Part shown: positions 18,344-61,944 of the stretch, piece after piece
How positions within the stretch are numbered: the stretch's first letter is position 1
Layout: each line of letters starts with the position of its first letter
Source of the DNA: Anoplopoma fimbria
Lineage: Eukaryota; Chordata; Actinopteri; Perciformes; Anoplopomatidae
NCBI RefSeq assembly: GCF_027596085.1
Contig: NC_072467.1
Coordinates: 11,654,976 to 11,718,975 of the forward strand
Length of the DNA: 64,000 nucleotides
Direction: 5' to 3'
Program-made: the position numbers and the translations under genes
The notes under the pieces: generated by a model
Told to the model about the DNA's origin: nothing
The model's input: only the letters and a program-made list of their open reading frames with translations
The model's database searches: none

Positions 18344-19796
18344 AGCGGGTAAAATAAGTATTGAACACGTCACCATTTTTCTCAGTAAATATATTTCTAT
18401 TGACATGAAATTTTCACCAGATGTCGGTATGACACAGGGAAAAAGTATTGAACACGCTTATTGAAATTTATTTAATACTTCGTACAAAAGCCTTTGTTGG
18501 TAATGACAGCTTCAAGACGCCTCCTGTATGGAGAAACTAGTCGCATACATTGCTCAGGTGTGATTTTGGCCCATTCTTCCACACAAACAGTCCTCAAATC
18601 TTGAAGGTTCCGTGGGCCTCTTCTATGAACTCTGATCTTTAGTTCTTTCAGGTGATTGGCCATTCTAGCAGCTTTATTTTCTTTCTCTGAAACCAATTGA
18701 GAGTTTCCTTGGCTGTGTGTTTGGAATCATTGTCTTGCTGAAATGTCCACCCTCGTTTCATCTTCATCATCCTGGTAGATAGCAGCAGATTTTTTATCAA
18801 GAATGTCTCGGTACATTTTTCCATTCATCCTTCCTTCAATTATATGAAGTTTGCCAGTGCCGTATGCTGAAAAACAGCCCACACCATGATGTTCCCACCT
18901 CCAAACTTCACTGTTGGTATGGTGTTTTTGGGGTGATGTGCAGTGCCATTTGACCTCCAAACATCTGACCAGATTATATTCCCCAGTATTTCACAGGCTT
19001 GTCTAAATGTTGTGCAGCAAACTTTAAACGAGCTTCAACATGCTTTTTCTTCAGCAATGGAGTCTTGCGTGGTGAGCGTGCATACAGGCCACGGCGGTTG
19101 AGTGCATTACTTATTGTTTTCTTTGAAACAATTGTACCTGCTAATTCCAGGTCTTTCTGAAGCTCTCCACAAGTGGCCCTTGGCTCTTGGACAACTCTTC
19201 TGATAATTCTTTTCACTCCTCTGTCAGAAATCTTGCGAGGAGCATCTGGTCGTGGGCGGTTTATGGTGAAATGATGTTCTTTCCACTTCCAGATTATGGC
19301 CCCAACAGTGCTCACTGGAACATTCAGAAGTTTAGAAATCCTTCTGTAACCAATGCCATCAGTATGTTTTGCAACAATAAGGTTGCAAAGGTCTTGAGAG
19401 AGCTCTTTGCTTTTTACCCTTCATGAGATGTTTCTTGTGTGACACCTTGGTAATGAGACACCTTTTTATAGGCCATCAGTTGGGACTGAACCAGCTGATA
19501 TTAATTTGCACTGACAGGGGGCAGGATTTCTTTCTAATTACTGATAGATTTCAGCTGTTGTCTTGGCTTTCCATGCCTTTTTGCACCTCCCTTTCTTCAT
19601 GTGTTCAATACTTTTTCCCTGTGTCATTCCATTTTATTACACATAACTTAAATCTGAATTTATTTGTTTGGTTTTCTTTGTATGTATGGATTACTTGGGT
19701 TGTTACTGACATCTGGTGACAATTTTATGTCAATAGCACCTTTAGAAATATATTTACTGAGAAAAATGGTGACGCGTTCAATACTTATTTTACCCG

Positions 19797-19798
<2 letters not shown>
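18344..19798 (-). mobile_element. Tc1/mariner-like transposon, about 1.45 kb, degenerate
   Basis: The left end begins AGCGGGTAAAATAAGTATTG (18344) and the right end is its complement, ending at 19798. The terminal inverted repeats match over about 55 bp with one mismatch (ACACGTC versus ACGCGTC). A second internal copy of the word GACACAGGGAAAAAGTATTG lies near 18430, mirrored near 19610, which gives the IR/DR arrangement typical of fish Tc1-like elements. It sits between (TA)n tracts, as expected for TA insertion. The transposase on the minus strand is broken. Confidence 0.93.
18472..19424 (-). pseudogene. Tc1-like transposase pseudogene
   Basis: A cut-and-paste transposase (bipartite helix-turn-helix DNA-binding domain plus DDE catalytic domain) recognisable only in pieces. 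The ATG at 19422-19424 opens MKGKKQRALS, but the family frame (KELSQDLCNLIVAK, HTDGIGYRRISKLL) continues in another frame, so there is an early frameshift. STVGAIIWKWKEHH, RPDAPRKISDRGVKRII and KKHVEARLKFAAQHLD follow in one frame (19315-18974), then a stop. The WSDE catalytic box has decayed, [20 protein letters not shown] appears in a second frame (18960-18727), and the C-terminus EEWAKITPEQCMRLV...ITNKGFCTKY in a third (18696-18472). It cannot encode an active enzyme. Confidence 0.9.

Positions 19799-19832
<34 letters not shown>
19798..19832. repeat. (TA)n tract between Tc1 element and MITE
   Basis: About 35 bp of TA separate the right end of the Tc1-like element from the left end of the MITE. 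Confidence 0.95.
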
Positions 19833-19836
<4 letters not shown>

Positions 19837-20059
19837 TACCTGTCAAAAGTTTGGACACACCTTCTCATTCAACTACTTTGAAGAATCTAAAATATAAAAC
19901 ATATTCTGGTTTGTTGAGCATTTGTTTGTTTACCACATAATTCCATATGTGTTCCTTCATAGTTTGGATGTCTTCAATATTAATCTACAATGTAGAAAAA
20001 AATACAAAATAAATAAAGAAAAACCATTAAATGAGAAGGTGTGTCCAAACTTTTGACTG

Positions 20060-20065
<6 letters not shown>
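19833..20065. mobile_element. Tc1-type MITE, about 230 bp
   Basis: Terminal inverted repeats of about 38 bp: the left end reads CAGTACCTGTCAAAAGTTTG then GACACACC; the right end is the complement of AGTACCAGTCAAAAGTTTGG then ACACACC. The interior contains CATAATTCCATATGTGTTCC and TCTACAATGTAGAAAAAAAT, which match my memory of the subterminal part of a salmonid/fish Tc1-like family with GTCAAAAGTTTGGACACACC termini. No coding region remains, so this is an internally deleted, non-autonomous derivative. It is flanked by (TA)n on both sides. Confidence 0.9.

Positions 20066-20090
<25 letters not shown>
20066..20090. repeat. (TA)n tract right of MITE
   Basis: About 25 bp of TA directly after the MITE terminus. 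Confidence 0.93.
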
Positions 20091-20602
20091 TGTAATTAAC
20101 CCATGAGGTATCATGTTTTTTTCTGACTCATGCACTTCAGGGGAACTGAGAGTGGACATTTTAAAGACATGCATGATCACGATGTGCACACTGCTATATG
20201 AAGCTTGCTTGGTAAAAAACTGTAACTTCTATATTATAATGAAGTATTAACTTAAAAGCTGCACATTCATGTCCCTGCATCTCACTGCTGTGTTGCCATC
20301 AAGCCACCGTGTCTCAGTACGTCTGATAGAAACTTTAATAGCTATCAGCATGAGACACTGATCAGCCAAGCACATCAGCATAGTGAGATCCAATATGTCA
20401 CCACCACGCAGAGAGACAGGGTGTGTGTGTGTATGTGTTTGTGTGTGTGGGAAAGAAAGGCTAGCTGCATGTGTGTCTTGTTAGCAGTGGGTGCAACAGT
20501 GGAAGTGGTGGCAGTAATGTGGGAATGACAAAGGAGCTCATACTGTGAGCTATATGAAGACGTGCAAGATCAGAGAGAGTTCTGCAACATGTCATAACCC
20601 CT

Positions 20603-20676
<74 letters not shown>
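20603..20676 (+). repeat. (GT)n microsatellite, about 74 bp
   Basis: Pure GT run ending in GCGCACGC. Confidence 0.98.
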
Positions 20677-20679
<3 letters not shown>

Positions 20680-21039
20680 ACGCTCAGGTAACCGACACTG
20701 TCTCTGTGTTTGTATATGTGATCCGCTAGCAAAATTAACAACCCCAAACTGTGTTATCAAACGTGTAGAAGTGACGCAGCTAAGGTAATTAACTCGAATC
20801 CATTTTTAGACAATAAGTATGTATCCACATTACAGCCTGTGACAATCAGACACCAAAAACATCCAGATTCAATTCAAATCAATACATTCAGACAAACATA
20901 CTGTATGTTGTTACAGTTAGAACAAATGCAGAACTCGGAGAGGCTCAATTGATGGAGGAAAACCAAAAATGGCATGCTTAATTATTAATTTGATTGTTTT
21001 ACCGATAATTGTACTGAATTTAGTGTCAATATCTATGTG

Positions 21040-21215
21040 ACGGTCAGTCCACCTTTGGTCCAGACTGAGAACCAAACAGTCATGGTACCCAGAGGATGTA
21101 CAGTTATGGTTCAGGGGAAATATCATAGCAACTTTTGGATGGATTGTCATGAAATATCAGTGACTAAAAATCCAAATTTAACATTTGTCAGTGTGACAGT
21201 TTTTGATTCAACTTT
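21040..21215 (-). repeat. Common fish interspersed repeat fragment
   Basis: Contains CACCTTTGGTCCAGACTGAG, TTGGATGGATTGTCATGAAAT and AGTGACTAAAAATCC. These match the common teleost repeat also seen at 8015-8160 and 58350-58935. Confidence 0.55.
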
Positions 21216-22144
21216 GTAGATTAAAGAGCTTTTTTCCCCAGTTAATTAAACTGCAGTTGTAATGTACAATTTAAACTAATTATAGAACATTTCAGGTAAC
21301 AGTTCAGGTAACTCAGTTTTAAGGCAGCGGGGGAACGCTCTTAAGGTGAACCTGCTTGAAACTACACTACACTACTTCACGTAGTGGAGTAGCATGCAGT
21401 ATTAATGCTGATTATATTTGTCTGCTTTCGGTGGTCAACACACTTAAACCAGGAAATCAAACGATTGACTACCTTCTTGCAGATAAATATTTAAGCGATA
21501 TCTATCTTCTGTTTCACTTTCAATTTATTCACCTGTCTCTGACGTTCTCTTCCTCCTCTGCCTTCTAATTACCTTTCCTTCCCTCCTCCCCGGCCTCGAC
21601 CCTGCCTCCGGCTCTCAGCAGGATTCAGAGGGGCCGCTGCAGCAGCTGCATCCCAACAGGGGCTCGACTTTCCGGGGAGGTGGCTATGGATGGTGAGACT
21701 CACTGAACCGTTCCCATGTCACATGGTCAGGGGTATAGAGCAGGACGAGGTGACCTTCTGACCTCTGCTGACGACTCCACATCCATCCATCCACCACATA
21801 TATTTGACTGAGGACCTGGGATTAGTGAAAAGAATAATATAACCGGAGCAGAAACTTCAACCTTACACTAGAGGGTGCTGTTGGTTCAGCAGTGGCTTTT
21901 TACTAGTTTGTTGAATTTCTCGATTACACTTTATAGACACGGCATTAACCCGACACAAAAACATGAAAGATTGATGAAAAACACACATCCTTTAACCATA
22001 TGTCCCCATTTTGTGTTCTCATTTTGTCTGCACATATTCTCAGATCAACAGGCCTCTTCTACACTCAAGCACAAATGGAAACCACATTAAAGCTACATGG
22101 TCGAGATAAATGAGACATCTCCAAACATTTGCAGTTCATAAACC

Positions 22145-22150
22145 TTTATT
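22145..22150 (-). promoter_or_regulatory. PEDS1: Candidate polyadenylation signal AATAAA for PEDS1
   Basis: Canonical hexamer on the minus strand, in context ACTTAAATAAAGGTT. It is the most distal candidate; another AATAAA is at 22885-22890. Confidence 0.45.
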
Positions 22151-23389
22151 TAAGTCAAAGAGCAGATAAAAGCATTAAGGCAAGACGAGCAGCGAGCGTT
22201 GTGCTGCGAAATGGAACCTCAAATTTTAACTGTACAAGGCTTGATCCGTTCTTAAAAAAATAGAAAATTATAAAGCCAGAGAAAAACACATGAGCAAACA
22301 AGTGCAGGACACATTTTCAGACATTTACTCATTAAAACAATAAAGTACTCTTATTATTGACCTTCTGCGACTGAGTAGATTTTTAGCCTAAAATAAACTA
22401 CGAGTTGAGCAGCTAGAATCTCTACAGTAAGTAACAGCCAACTAAAGTGCATGTGTCATTGTATGAAACATAAACAAAAATCTGAGATACATTATTTGCA
22501 TCTTATAAGCAACTTGGTAACCAGCTTTTTCAGAAAATGTTTTCTTTTTTTTCCGGGGGTGTGCAATAAAATAAACACCCTTTTCATCTCCGTTTCACAT
22601 CAGCTGACACAAACTGATGTAAAGAAAAATTGCCATGCGTATCCCTCTGATTTAGGTTTAGAGGTTTGTGACGCATTTCTTGTTGTTGTGTGTTTAGTAT
22701 TTACAGTTGCAGTCAAATATGCAGCACAGTGGGGCAGACAGCGGCACCAATTAGTGCCTCACAGAACTGCTGACGAGATTTCTTTGTCTTTTCTACGAGA
22801 GGCTTTGGGATGTGAACGCAGTGATGGAACAAGATTTTTAAAATGGTTTGAACGACTGCATCTGTTCATGAAAGACTGCAAATGTTTATTTGAGGTACAA
22901 AATGGTTATCTGGTGAGAAATACATTTTTAAAAATGTGGATTTCCAAGCTCTTATAAGAATTTAAATTACTTGGAAGGTAATGGTCTAAATGCTTTGAAC
23001 TGCATAAAAGCTGACTAAAAAGAAAATTCTAGTGATGCAGAATGAAGACGCTGGACTAGAAGGCAACAAGCTGTACTTTCCTGCCCAGAGTCGTCCAGTG
23101 TGGAGCTGAAAAAGCCAACGCTAACTACACACGTAGCACTCATTTTATAGCCTTTGGGGCAGCCGAAAGCATCCTCCAAGAAACGGAGCTTCTGCTCGGT
23201 AGATTTCCGTCTGCTGGCATTGCACAAGTACAGTAAGTAGAAACCACTGATGCCAAGAAGTCTCTGCTTCTGTCTGTGTCACTTTATGTTCAAACCGAGG
23301 AAAGAGACTTAAGTTTATGAATGAACATCAATCTGTCATGTAGACAGATTTTCTCCATTTCTTCTTAGTTTTTATATTTTGATAACATA

Positions 23390-23700
23390 CACTGCCGAAA
23401 GAAAGAGTCCAACATCTTGGGAAATAAGCGTATTCTCTTTCTTGCTCTCTCCACTCTCACGACTGTACGTAAATATGATGCTACCGCCAGCAGCTGACAA
23501 GGTTAGCTTAGCACACAGACTGGAAACATGGGAAAAGAGCTAGCCTGGCTCTCCTCGAAGGTAACAAAATCTATAGTTTTGTACAAGCTAAACGGACAAG
23601 ATTTAACGTATAAATTTGTGAGTTTTAGAGGGTGCTGGTAGGTGGATTTTGTTAACTTTGGAGAATCAGGCTCGCCTGCTTAACCTTCTAAACCGCCAGT
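23390..23700. repeat. Common fish interspersed repeat
   Basis: Shows GGAAATAAGCGTATTCTCTT, ACTGTACGTAAATATGATGC, GGTTAGCTTAGCACACAGAC, TGGAAACATGGGAAAAGAGC, TAGCCTGGCTCTCCTC and GGTAACAAAATC in order. This string of words is characteristic of a widespread teleost repeat (TTAGCTTAGCATAAAGACTGGAAAC type). It lies within the probable PEDS1 3' UTR, so it may be exonised in the transcript. Confidence 0.75.
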
Positions 23701-24769
23701 TACAAGTTCAGCTGTGTCCCTTTTCTGTCTGTCGAGAAAGACGGAAATCTGACCACACTGTAGCTTTCATTTTGAGTGGACAGCTCTTCACAAAAAATGT
23801 TATATACAAAGTGACAAGGTAAACGTCTTGCTGCCTTTTAAATTTACACGAAAGTGCAAAAAGATGCTAAAAATTCAAAACTCATCCGTATTAAAGTGAA
23901 ATAAAGCTTCTAAATAAACCTCCTTGTAATGGCTTTTTACTGATCGGATTTCTTTTAGTAAATAAGTTCATTTAGAAGCTTTAATACATTTAGAGGTGTA
24001 TTACTAATTATACAAAAAAAAAAACACCTGGACTGCTCCGTCTTTCTGTACAAAAATATCAATGAGATAGTCTACGGTATATTAGTGCTAAAAGTTTCTA
24101 TGGAAGCTACAGTATGTATTTTATCAAACCTTTTGTCCTTCAAAAGTCTTGTATTGCCTGTGAAGATCATCAAGCACAGGCACAACAGAGTGGAGTTATA
24201 ACGGTCTAAATGTATCATCACAATCATCACATTTTCACCTTCTTGTGTATAACAGCCGTGATAATCTAAAGAGAATGGTGAATTTTCTGGGATGGGCCAA
24301 AAACAAAAAGACAAGAAGAAATAGAAAAGACTGAACATTTGACTTTCAAACTTGTTTGTATATGTGTGTGTGTGTGTGTTCATGTGTAAGAAGCTGCCTC
24401 CAACAGGCAGCGCTGTGTCACTCCTGGAGAGCCCAACCTCCAGAAACCTCCTACACCGACACATCTCATTGGTTATACAGGACTACAAGCTGATTGGCTA
24501 CTACAGCAGAGTTCTAATGTTTTCACCTCATAAGTGTGAAGCTTGTCTTACTACAGACTCCAGCGCAGACAGAAATCACTAGAACCATCTTTGATTTCTT
24601 TTGCAAACACAGTTTCTTTGAAAGTTTGCTCCTTAGCAGAAAAGCAAGAAACTCAAAGACATGAGTAAAATGTATGTGTATGTGTGTGTATGTTTTCCCA
24701 ATCCATCCCTGTCCCTAGGTGTTTTCATCAGCTCCAACTGTCCATCCATCCGTCCGTGTGTTTGTGTGT

Positions 24770-57031
<32,262 letters not shown>

Positions 57032-57877
57032 AACTCCTTCCCGCTGCACCCTGCCTTGGCTTTCAGCTACAAGACATCAATAATAGGTGTGTGTCTCAGT
57101 CAATAACTTTTTTTTTTTTTTTTTTTTTTTTTTTGTATTAGTGTCCCGACCTCCAGTAGCGGTTGTTGTGTGTGGATGGAGGAGGGAGGCTGGACCCACT
57201 GATGCTAGCGGGGATGTACCGGAGCAGCCTCGCACCACCCGGAAACACACGGAGGGAGCTGCGCCGAAACACGGACCTATTTCGCAGGTTGAACCGCTGT
57301 AGCTTCTGTCATGCAGCGGTGTTAGTGTGTAACGGAGAAAAAAACAAAAACTTGCAAATTTGTTTCATATTAAAAAAACATGAAGTTTGGTTAATATCAC
57401 GGCTCTCGCTGCACGTGTTGAGTTCAACAAACTTTGTTTATGTGTGCACTTCAACTGTTTCGTCAGCTGACGGCAGGGACCGTCTGCGTCATGCAGTCAT
57501 GATAAGTAGTGAGAGTGGTACCTAATATTAAGTTTGGTGTTTAATTATGTATTCACTGAAAATAGCTGTTCTGCTCCCCCTGTTCACACAATAGAGACAT
57601 TCAAATATAAAATCAGGGCACTTTAATGCACCTTAAAACACCTGCTGCAGGTGTTTTTTTTTCCAATTGAAAACAGATTGGCTACTGGTGGTCAAACTTA
57701 TTAAAATTAAATGTAAAACAAAAAAATAATTATGACATCTTTGTAATGTAATATTCAGTTGTGTTGGTAAATTAAATGTCATATGAGTCAATTATTCAAT
57801 GTAAACAAATACATTTAATTGGACAAATGTATTAGTTGACCCTCAACATCATATGCTTTAAGGTTCAGTCATGCAGA

Positions 57878-58279
57878 ATGTTTAACAGCTCCAGTTGCTG
57901 CAGAGAAACCGTGATACCAGTGGATTTATACGCAAGACCTGCTGTATGTGAGCCTACAGAGGAAAAGTTTTACTGCTCTGATGATACACAAGCAAGTGTA
58001 CAAGCTACAGCCTTCTGGTCTGGGAGGCTCTCAGCAGCTGCAAAAACTCAGCTGCCCAGACACATGGATACTGCTGAAACAGAAGGTTGCATACATCGAA
58101 ACAAGTCAGTCAGTCTAGTCGTCGGTCATAAAAAAACACAGCCAGAGGAGCTCATGTTAAACGACAACATGTGTGTGATTTATGTTAAAAGCAGGTCTCA
58201 AGCGAAATGGCAGGAAAAGAGGATTGGTGTCATAGAGTCCACTGTGACATTATTGGAACAACACAAAATACCAAAGTGA
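57878..58279 (+). CDS. Unrecognised ORF, 133 codons, divergent from PEDS1
   Basis: ATG-initiated frame starting MFNSSSCCRETVIPVDLYAR and ending LLEQHKIPK. Composition is mixed and not low-complexity, rich in charged residues toward the end (KWQEKR), without signal peptide or membrane segment. I recognise no family. A CAG (57871-57876) lies just before the ATG but with a poor pyrimidine tract. A second, CpG-rich frame begins MYRSSLAPPGNTRREL at 57214 and could be an upstream exon, although no convincing donor is visible. It may be a lineage-specific gene, an exon of a divergent transcript, a decayed coding exon, or chance. Confidence 0.25.
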   Translation: MFNSSSCCRETVIPVDLYARPAVCEPTEEKFYCSDDTQASVQATAFWSGRLSAAAKTQLPRHMDTAETEGCIHRNKSVSLVVGHKKTQPEELMLNDNMCVIYVKSRSQAKWQEKRIGVIESTVTLLEQHKIPK

Positions 58280-58349
58280 AACTTGTTTTTTTATATATAA
58301 GCCCTGTTGAGTGATTTTGGTTTTCGCCATTCAGCCAACAAATCCTAAT

Positions 58350-58935
58350 GACTGAAACGACCCCCTGACTTTTCATTAGCACCAACAGCTGGTCAGAGTT
58401 TCCACTTATCCTGTGAAAGATGTCAACATCTACTAAATGGATTGGCTCAAAATTGTGTTAATGTTTCCCAGAGGAGAAATTCCAATTGGTGAGCGCCTCA
58501 CTTCTCCTCTAGTGCCACCATGAGGACGACCTTTGTGGTTTTGAGTGAAATGTCTCATCAGCCATTGACTGGATTGCCATAAAAAAAAAATGGTACAGAC
58601 ATCTGGATGATTGGTAATCACTTTGGTGATCCTCCAACTTTTATTTAAGGCCGCTATCAGGTCAAATTTTCAATTTGTCAAATCAATTGGTTTCTGACTA
58701 AGTTCTTAAGGCCAAAATACGGGAATTCCAATCAGCTGAACCTTGTTTTTAGTGCTATTTAGAAGAAAAAAAACTATAATGGTTAACATGGTAAATATTA
58801 CATCTTGTAAACGTCAACATGCTAGCATTGGCATTCTGAGAATGTGCAGCCCAAAGCACCGTTGGGCCAAGGCACTGCCTCACACAACAGCTGTGGCTCT
58901 AGACTCTAACCACAGCCAGTATAAGTGACAGGGCT
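58350..58935 (-). repeat. Common fish interspersed repeat, about 590 bp
   Basis: Contains CCCCTGACTTTTCATTAGCA, CTCCTCTAGTGCCACCATGA, GTTTTGAGTGAAATGTCTCA, TGACTGGATTGCCATAAA, TAATCACTTTGGTGATCC and TCAACATGCTAGCATTGGCA, then AAAGCACCGTTGGGCC. These recur in this order in a very common teleost repeat. Shorter relatives lie at 8015-8160 and 21040-21215. Confidence 0.75.
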
Positions 58936-60940
58936 GTTAGTACTGCTCATCCCATTGAGAAGTATACTCCTCAATTTTGCAGCTCTGTGCAGATTAGTCT
59001 CTGTATATTATTGTTTTGGTTGTCCAGACCTGTGCATGTCTGTATTCCTGAGTCTCGTTGCTCATTCATACCAAATCTGAACACGTGTTATACCAACGGC
59101 ATTTCACCTTCATCAGGTGACTGGAGATGCATCTTCAATGGGATGCTCATTATTTGTTGTGTCTGCAGATTATGCGAGTGGGTAGATGCTGGCTGGTATG
59201 TCAAGGCTCTGTTTTGGAGAATTCTGAAATCTTAACTCCATATTTAAACACTTTCAATATCCAAAATAACTGGAAGCCAGTCACTGTACTGTTTACACTG
59301 CTGGGACTTATACGAGATTTCAATCTGAAAAGGGATACTTGTTCAAATGTAATAATTATTATATACGATAGAAATCTGTTATCATTCAAATATTATATTC
59401 CATTTTAAAGTTATTTGACTTCTTACTGACTGGAGTGAAATCGAGGACACGAGCACGAAAAATCACAAACAAGCATTATGTGTCTTTTTATCAGTAGATA
59501 CATACGGAGATGATTGCAGCAAAGTGTGATCAATGCCACAGTTATCCTTGTGAATGTGGTCCCTGGGTATAATGACAGTCTGTACTTTGTGGCAATAAAG
59601 ATGGGAGATATTTTTTCCAATGTTGTTGAATCAGTACTGTGCAATGCTATCAGTATTCTTCATACAGCACTGTGTGAATTGTTCAATATTAACTTTGTGC
59701 CTGTTCGCTAAATCCCTTGGTTTTACAGTGTGGGTGACAATGTTACAGTTTCACCTCTACAGTATTTATGTCTTGAAGCTTACAATTTCATGTTCTCACC
59801 ATTGAGGGGAATCTGAAATTGACCTGTCACTGTGATGTTATCGAATCAATCTCCCTGATTTCTTCTGGACTACAGTTTTTCCTGACACCACTCACTGCAG
59901 TGACATTTACACTGAACAGAGTGGATTTGAAGACTTCCACTGTGCTGCAGTGTGTTATGTGATCTCATTCAGACTTCTAGAAATCAAAGAAGGAAGTCTA
60001 ATATGTCAGCACACACAGCATGAAGGAATTACCAGGACCACAAAAAATCTGAGTGGATACGTCATGCTGTTTTGGATCACAAATGTAAATTACCTCACAC
60101 GGTCATTTTTCTATTAATGACAAGGTGTGTGTATTGTCTCATAATCCTGCAATCAAAAATGTAATCTAAACGTATTTTTATTAGGATAAAGCACACGTAA
60201 TGTTTGCAATCACATATTTACAAGGACATTTTAAGAAGTGCTTAAAAACAAGAATAATATAAAACAATTCAAGATTATATATCGTTGTGTGACTTTTGCC
60301 CAATTGTGTGTCACGTTTGTCTCCACTGATTGAGTCAATTCATACCAAAGCCACAATCGTAAAAAATAACACCTGGTACTGAAAGAACACACATTATTTT
60401 TTTTAAATGACATTTATCTTTAAATGGGTTACTTTGTCCCCTAGGCCTTCATCCACTCATTCAACAATGCTCCCTTCAGGTTTGGTGATAGGTGTCATTA
60501 AGGTGGACATTTTATTTGAAGATTGTTTCATTTGAATATTTTTTCCTGGAGGTCTGAAGACTTGCAGAAGATTTGATTAAAGTCACAAAAAGTAAACGTA
60601 ACAGAAATTTGTTTTATCTTCTTTCCTTTTCCAGTTGTCATCTTGTGATCCAATTGAAGGGTCTTGGCACCCATGTGGGGAAGCACACATAGCTAGAATA
60701 TCTTTTATTGTTTTAAATACATTATCTGAAGCACTTTGAACGGCCTTTGTGCATGGAATGTGTTAAAATAATTTAAAATCTGCACTAAACTCATGGATGT
60801 TAATTCTTGAGTTTGACCATCACTTCTCTCAATCACCCTCATCAGTGTTTCCAACAGACTTGTAGAATATTGCACTTGCATATTAGTGACTGACGACACT
60901 GTATGCAAGCTCACATATTTATAGTTCTTTTGAATAAATC
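58936..60940. other. Intergenic, no gene seen
   Basis: AT-rich sequence with short chance frames only; no exon or repeat that I recognise. Confidence 0.4.
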
Positions 60941-61934
60941 ACCACCACACAGGAATTCTTTATTTGTCATTTATTTATTTGTTTTATCTTTTTTTTCTGT
61001 ACTAGATTATTGCAATCTGGTTAATTCACATTTAAAAAGCAGTCATTGACCAGACGCACTGAAATCGATGATATTCATTTTTACAATAACCATTATAGGC
61101 CCCATAGAGACTGGAAAACCCAATCCAAAAAAAAAAAAGAAACATCTGTATGGTTTTCTGCACTTTATTTTGTTTGATGAGACTTTTTTTGATAGTAATT
61201 ACAAAAAAGAAAAATATATATAACAATAATCATAAAAAGGAGAGTTGAGGGGAAAAAACTCAGGAATATTACGACAAACAATCACAACACAGCACAAGTA
61301 CCTACTTACGGCGAGAAATGAAAGGTACAAAAATGAAAAAACAAAATAAGCGCATATGGCAGAAAGAAAAAATCAAAGAAATTGGCACCTATGAAGTTAA
61401 ATACAGTAAGCAACCGAGGGGACGAGAAAGTGAAGCCTTTTTCCTACAATCTATTAAAAAAATCCCAAAACAAAAGGGGTGTTTTCTTGCTTTTTTTCCT
61501 TTTCTATTTGTTAAAAAAAATAAAATGCCTGACCCGGGGAGTGATGGTTGGGAGGGGAGGAAAGGAGAAGGGGAGGAGGAAGAAGCTGGTGGGGGGGTGG
61601 GGGTTCGGCAGGGACAATAAAAAATACTGCACGTACAATACCTTATCTCACTCTTCTCTTTCCTTCATCTAGCTTTTTACCGTTTCTCTCACCCACTTTT
61701 TCCTTTCTTTATTTAATAGCATATCCCATTAATATTCCTTTCCCCCGCTGCTCCTAATAGCCGCGCCCAGTGGCGCGATCGTTAGAGTTTTACATGTGAG
61801 TAGCAAATGACACTTTGATTGGCTGTGATGTGGAGATGGGAGTCCCCTGCCGGCTCCGGGTCGGGGGCCCCGGCTGAGTCGAGAGATCCTGCCGGGCCTC
61901 GGTCTCACTGCGCGTGCTGACTCAGTGTGTGGTT
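60940..61934 (-). other. Probable 3'-terminal exon of an unidentified minus-strand gene
   Basis: Minus strand: a 45-base CT tract ends CTCCCTCCAG at 61935-61944, a strong acceptor; the exon would start at 61934. An alternative acceptor (GAGTCAG) lies about 20 bp inside. One frame from the alternative acceptor is open to a TAA at 61790-61792 and ends TRSRQGTPISTSQ then PIKVSFATHM, which reads like a real C-terminus. From the first acceptor the other frames give either a short NHTLSQHAQ end or a 68-residue Arg/Pro-rich end. Downstream the sequence is UTR-like, with AATAAA at 61164-61169 and again near 60958 and 60970. I cannot name the gene; known vertebrate neighbours of PEDS1 (UBE2V1, CEBPB) do not fit. 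Confidence 0.45.
61164..61169 (-). promoter_or_regulatory. Candidate polyadenylation signal AATAAA
   Basis: Minus-strand AATAAA in context AACAAAATAAAGTGC, about 620 bp after the candidate stop codon at 61790. Further AATAAA hexamers occur at about 60957-60980. Confidence 0.4.
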
Positions 61935-61944
61935 CTGGAGGGAG

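Larger units (their letters stand above)
20091..22124. other. Intergenic between MITE and PEDS1 3' end
   Basis: Contains a (GT)n array and one fish repeat listed separately. Otherwise there is no supported gene. A CT-rich, GC-richer patch at 21540-21680 has no exon signature I can defend. Confidence 0.4.
22125..24769 (-). other. PEDS1: Probable PEDS1 3' UTR
   Basis: No further PEDS1 coding exon is expected beyond the stop codon. Minus-strand AATAAA signals lie at 22885-22890 and 22145-22150, the latter just before the sequence loses 3'-UTR-like character. The 2.6 kb length is inferred; a nearer polyadenylation site is possible. A common fish repeat (23390-23700) lies inside it. The plus-strand frame at 22451-22957 is antisense and unrecognised. 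Confidence 0.45.

Noticed and set aside
22451..22957. Plus-strand frame of 168 codons
   Set aside because: Antisense to the probable PEDS1 3' UTR, no recognisable domain, and the region is AT-rich; most likely chance.
23015..23227. Minus-strand frame with Cys residues in the probable PEDS1 3' UTR
   Set aside because: No family match, lies downstream of a complete stop codon, and has no splice signals.
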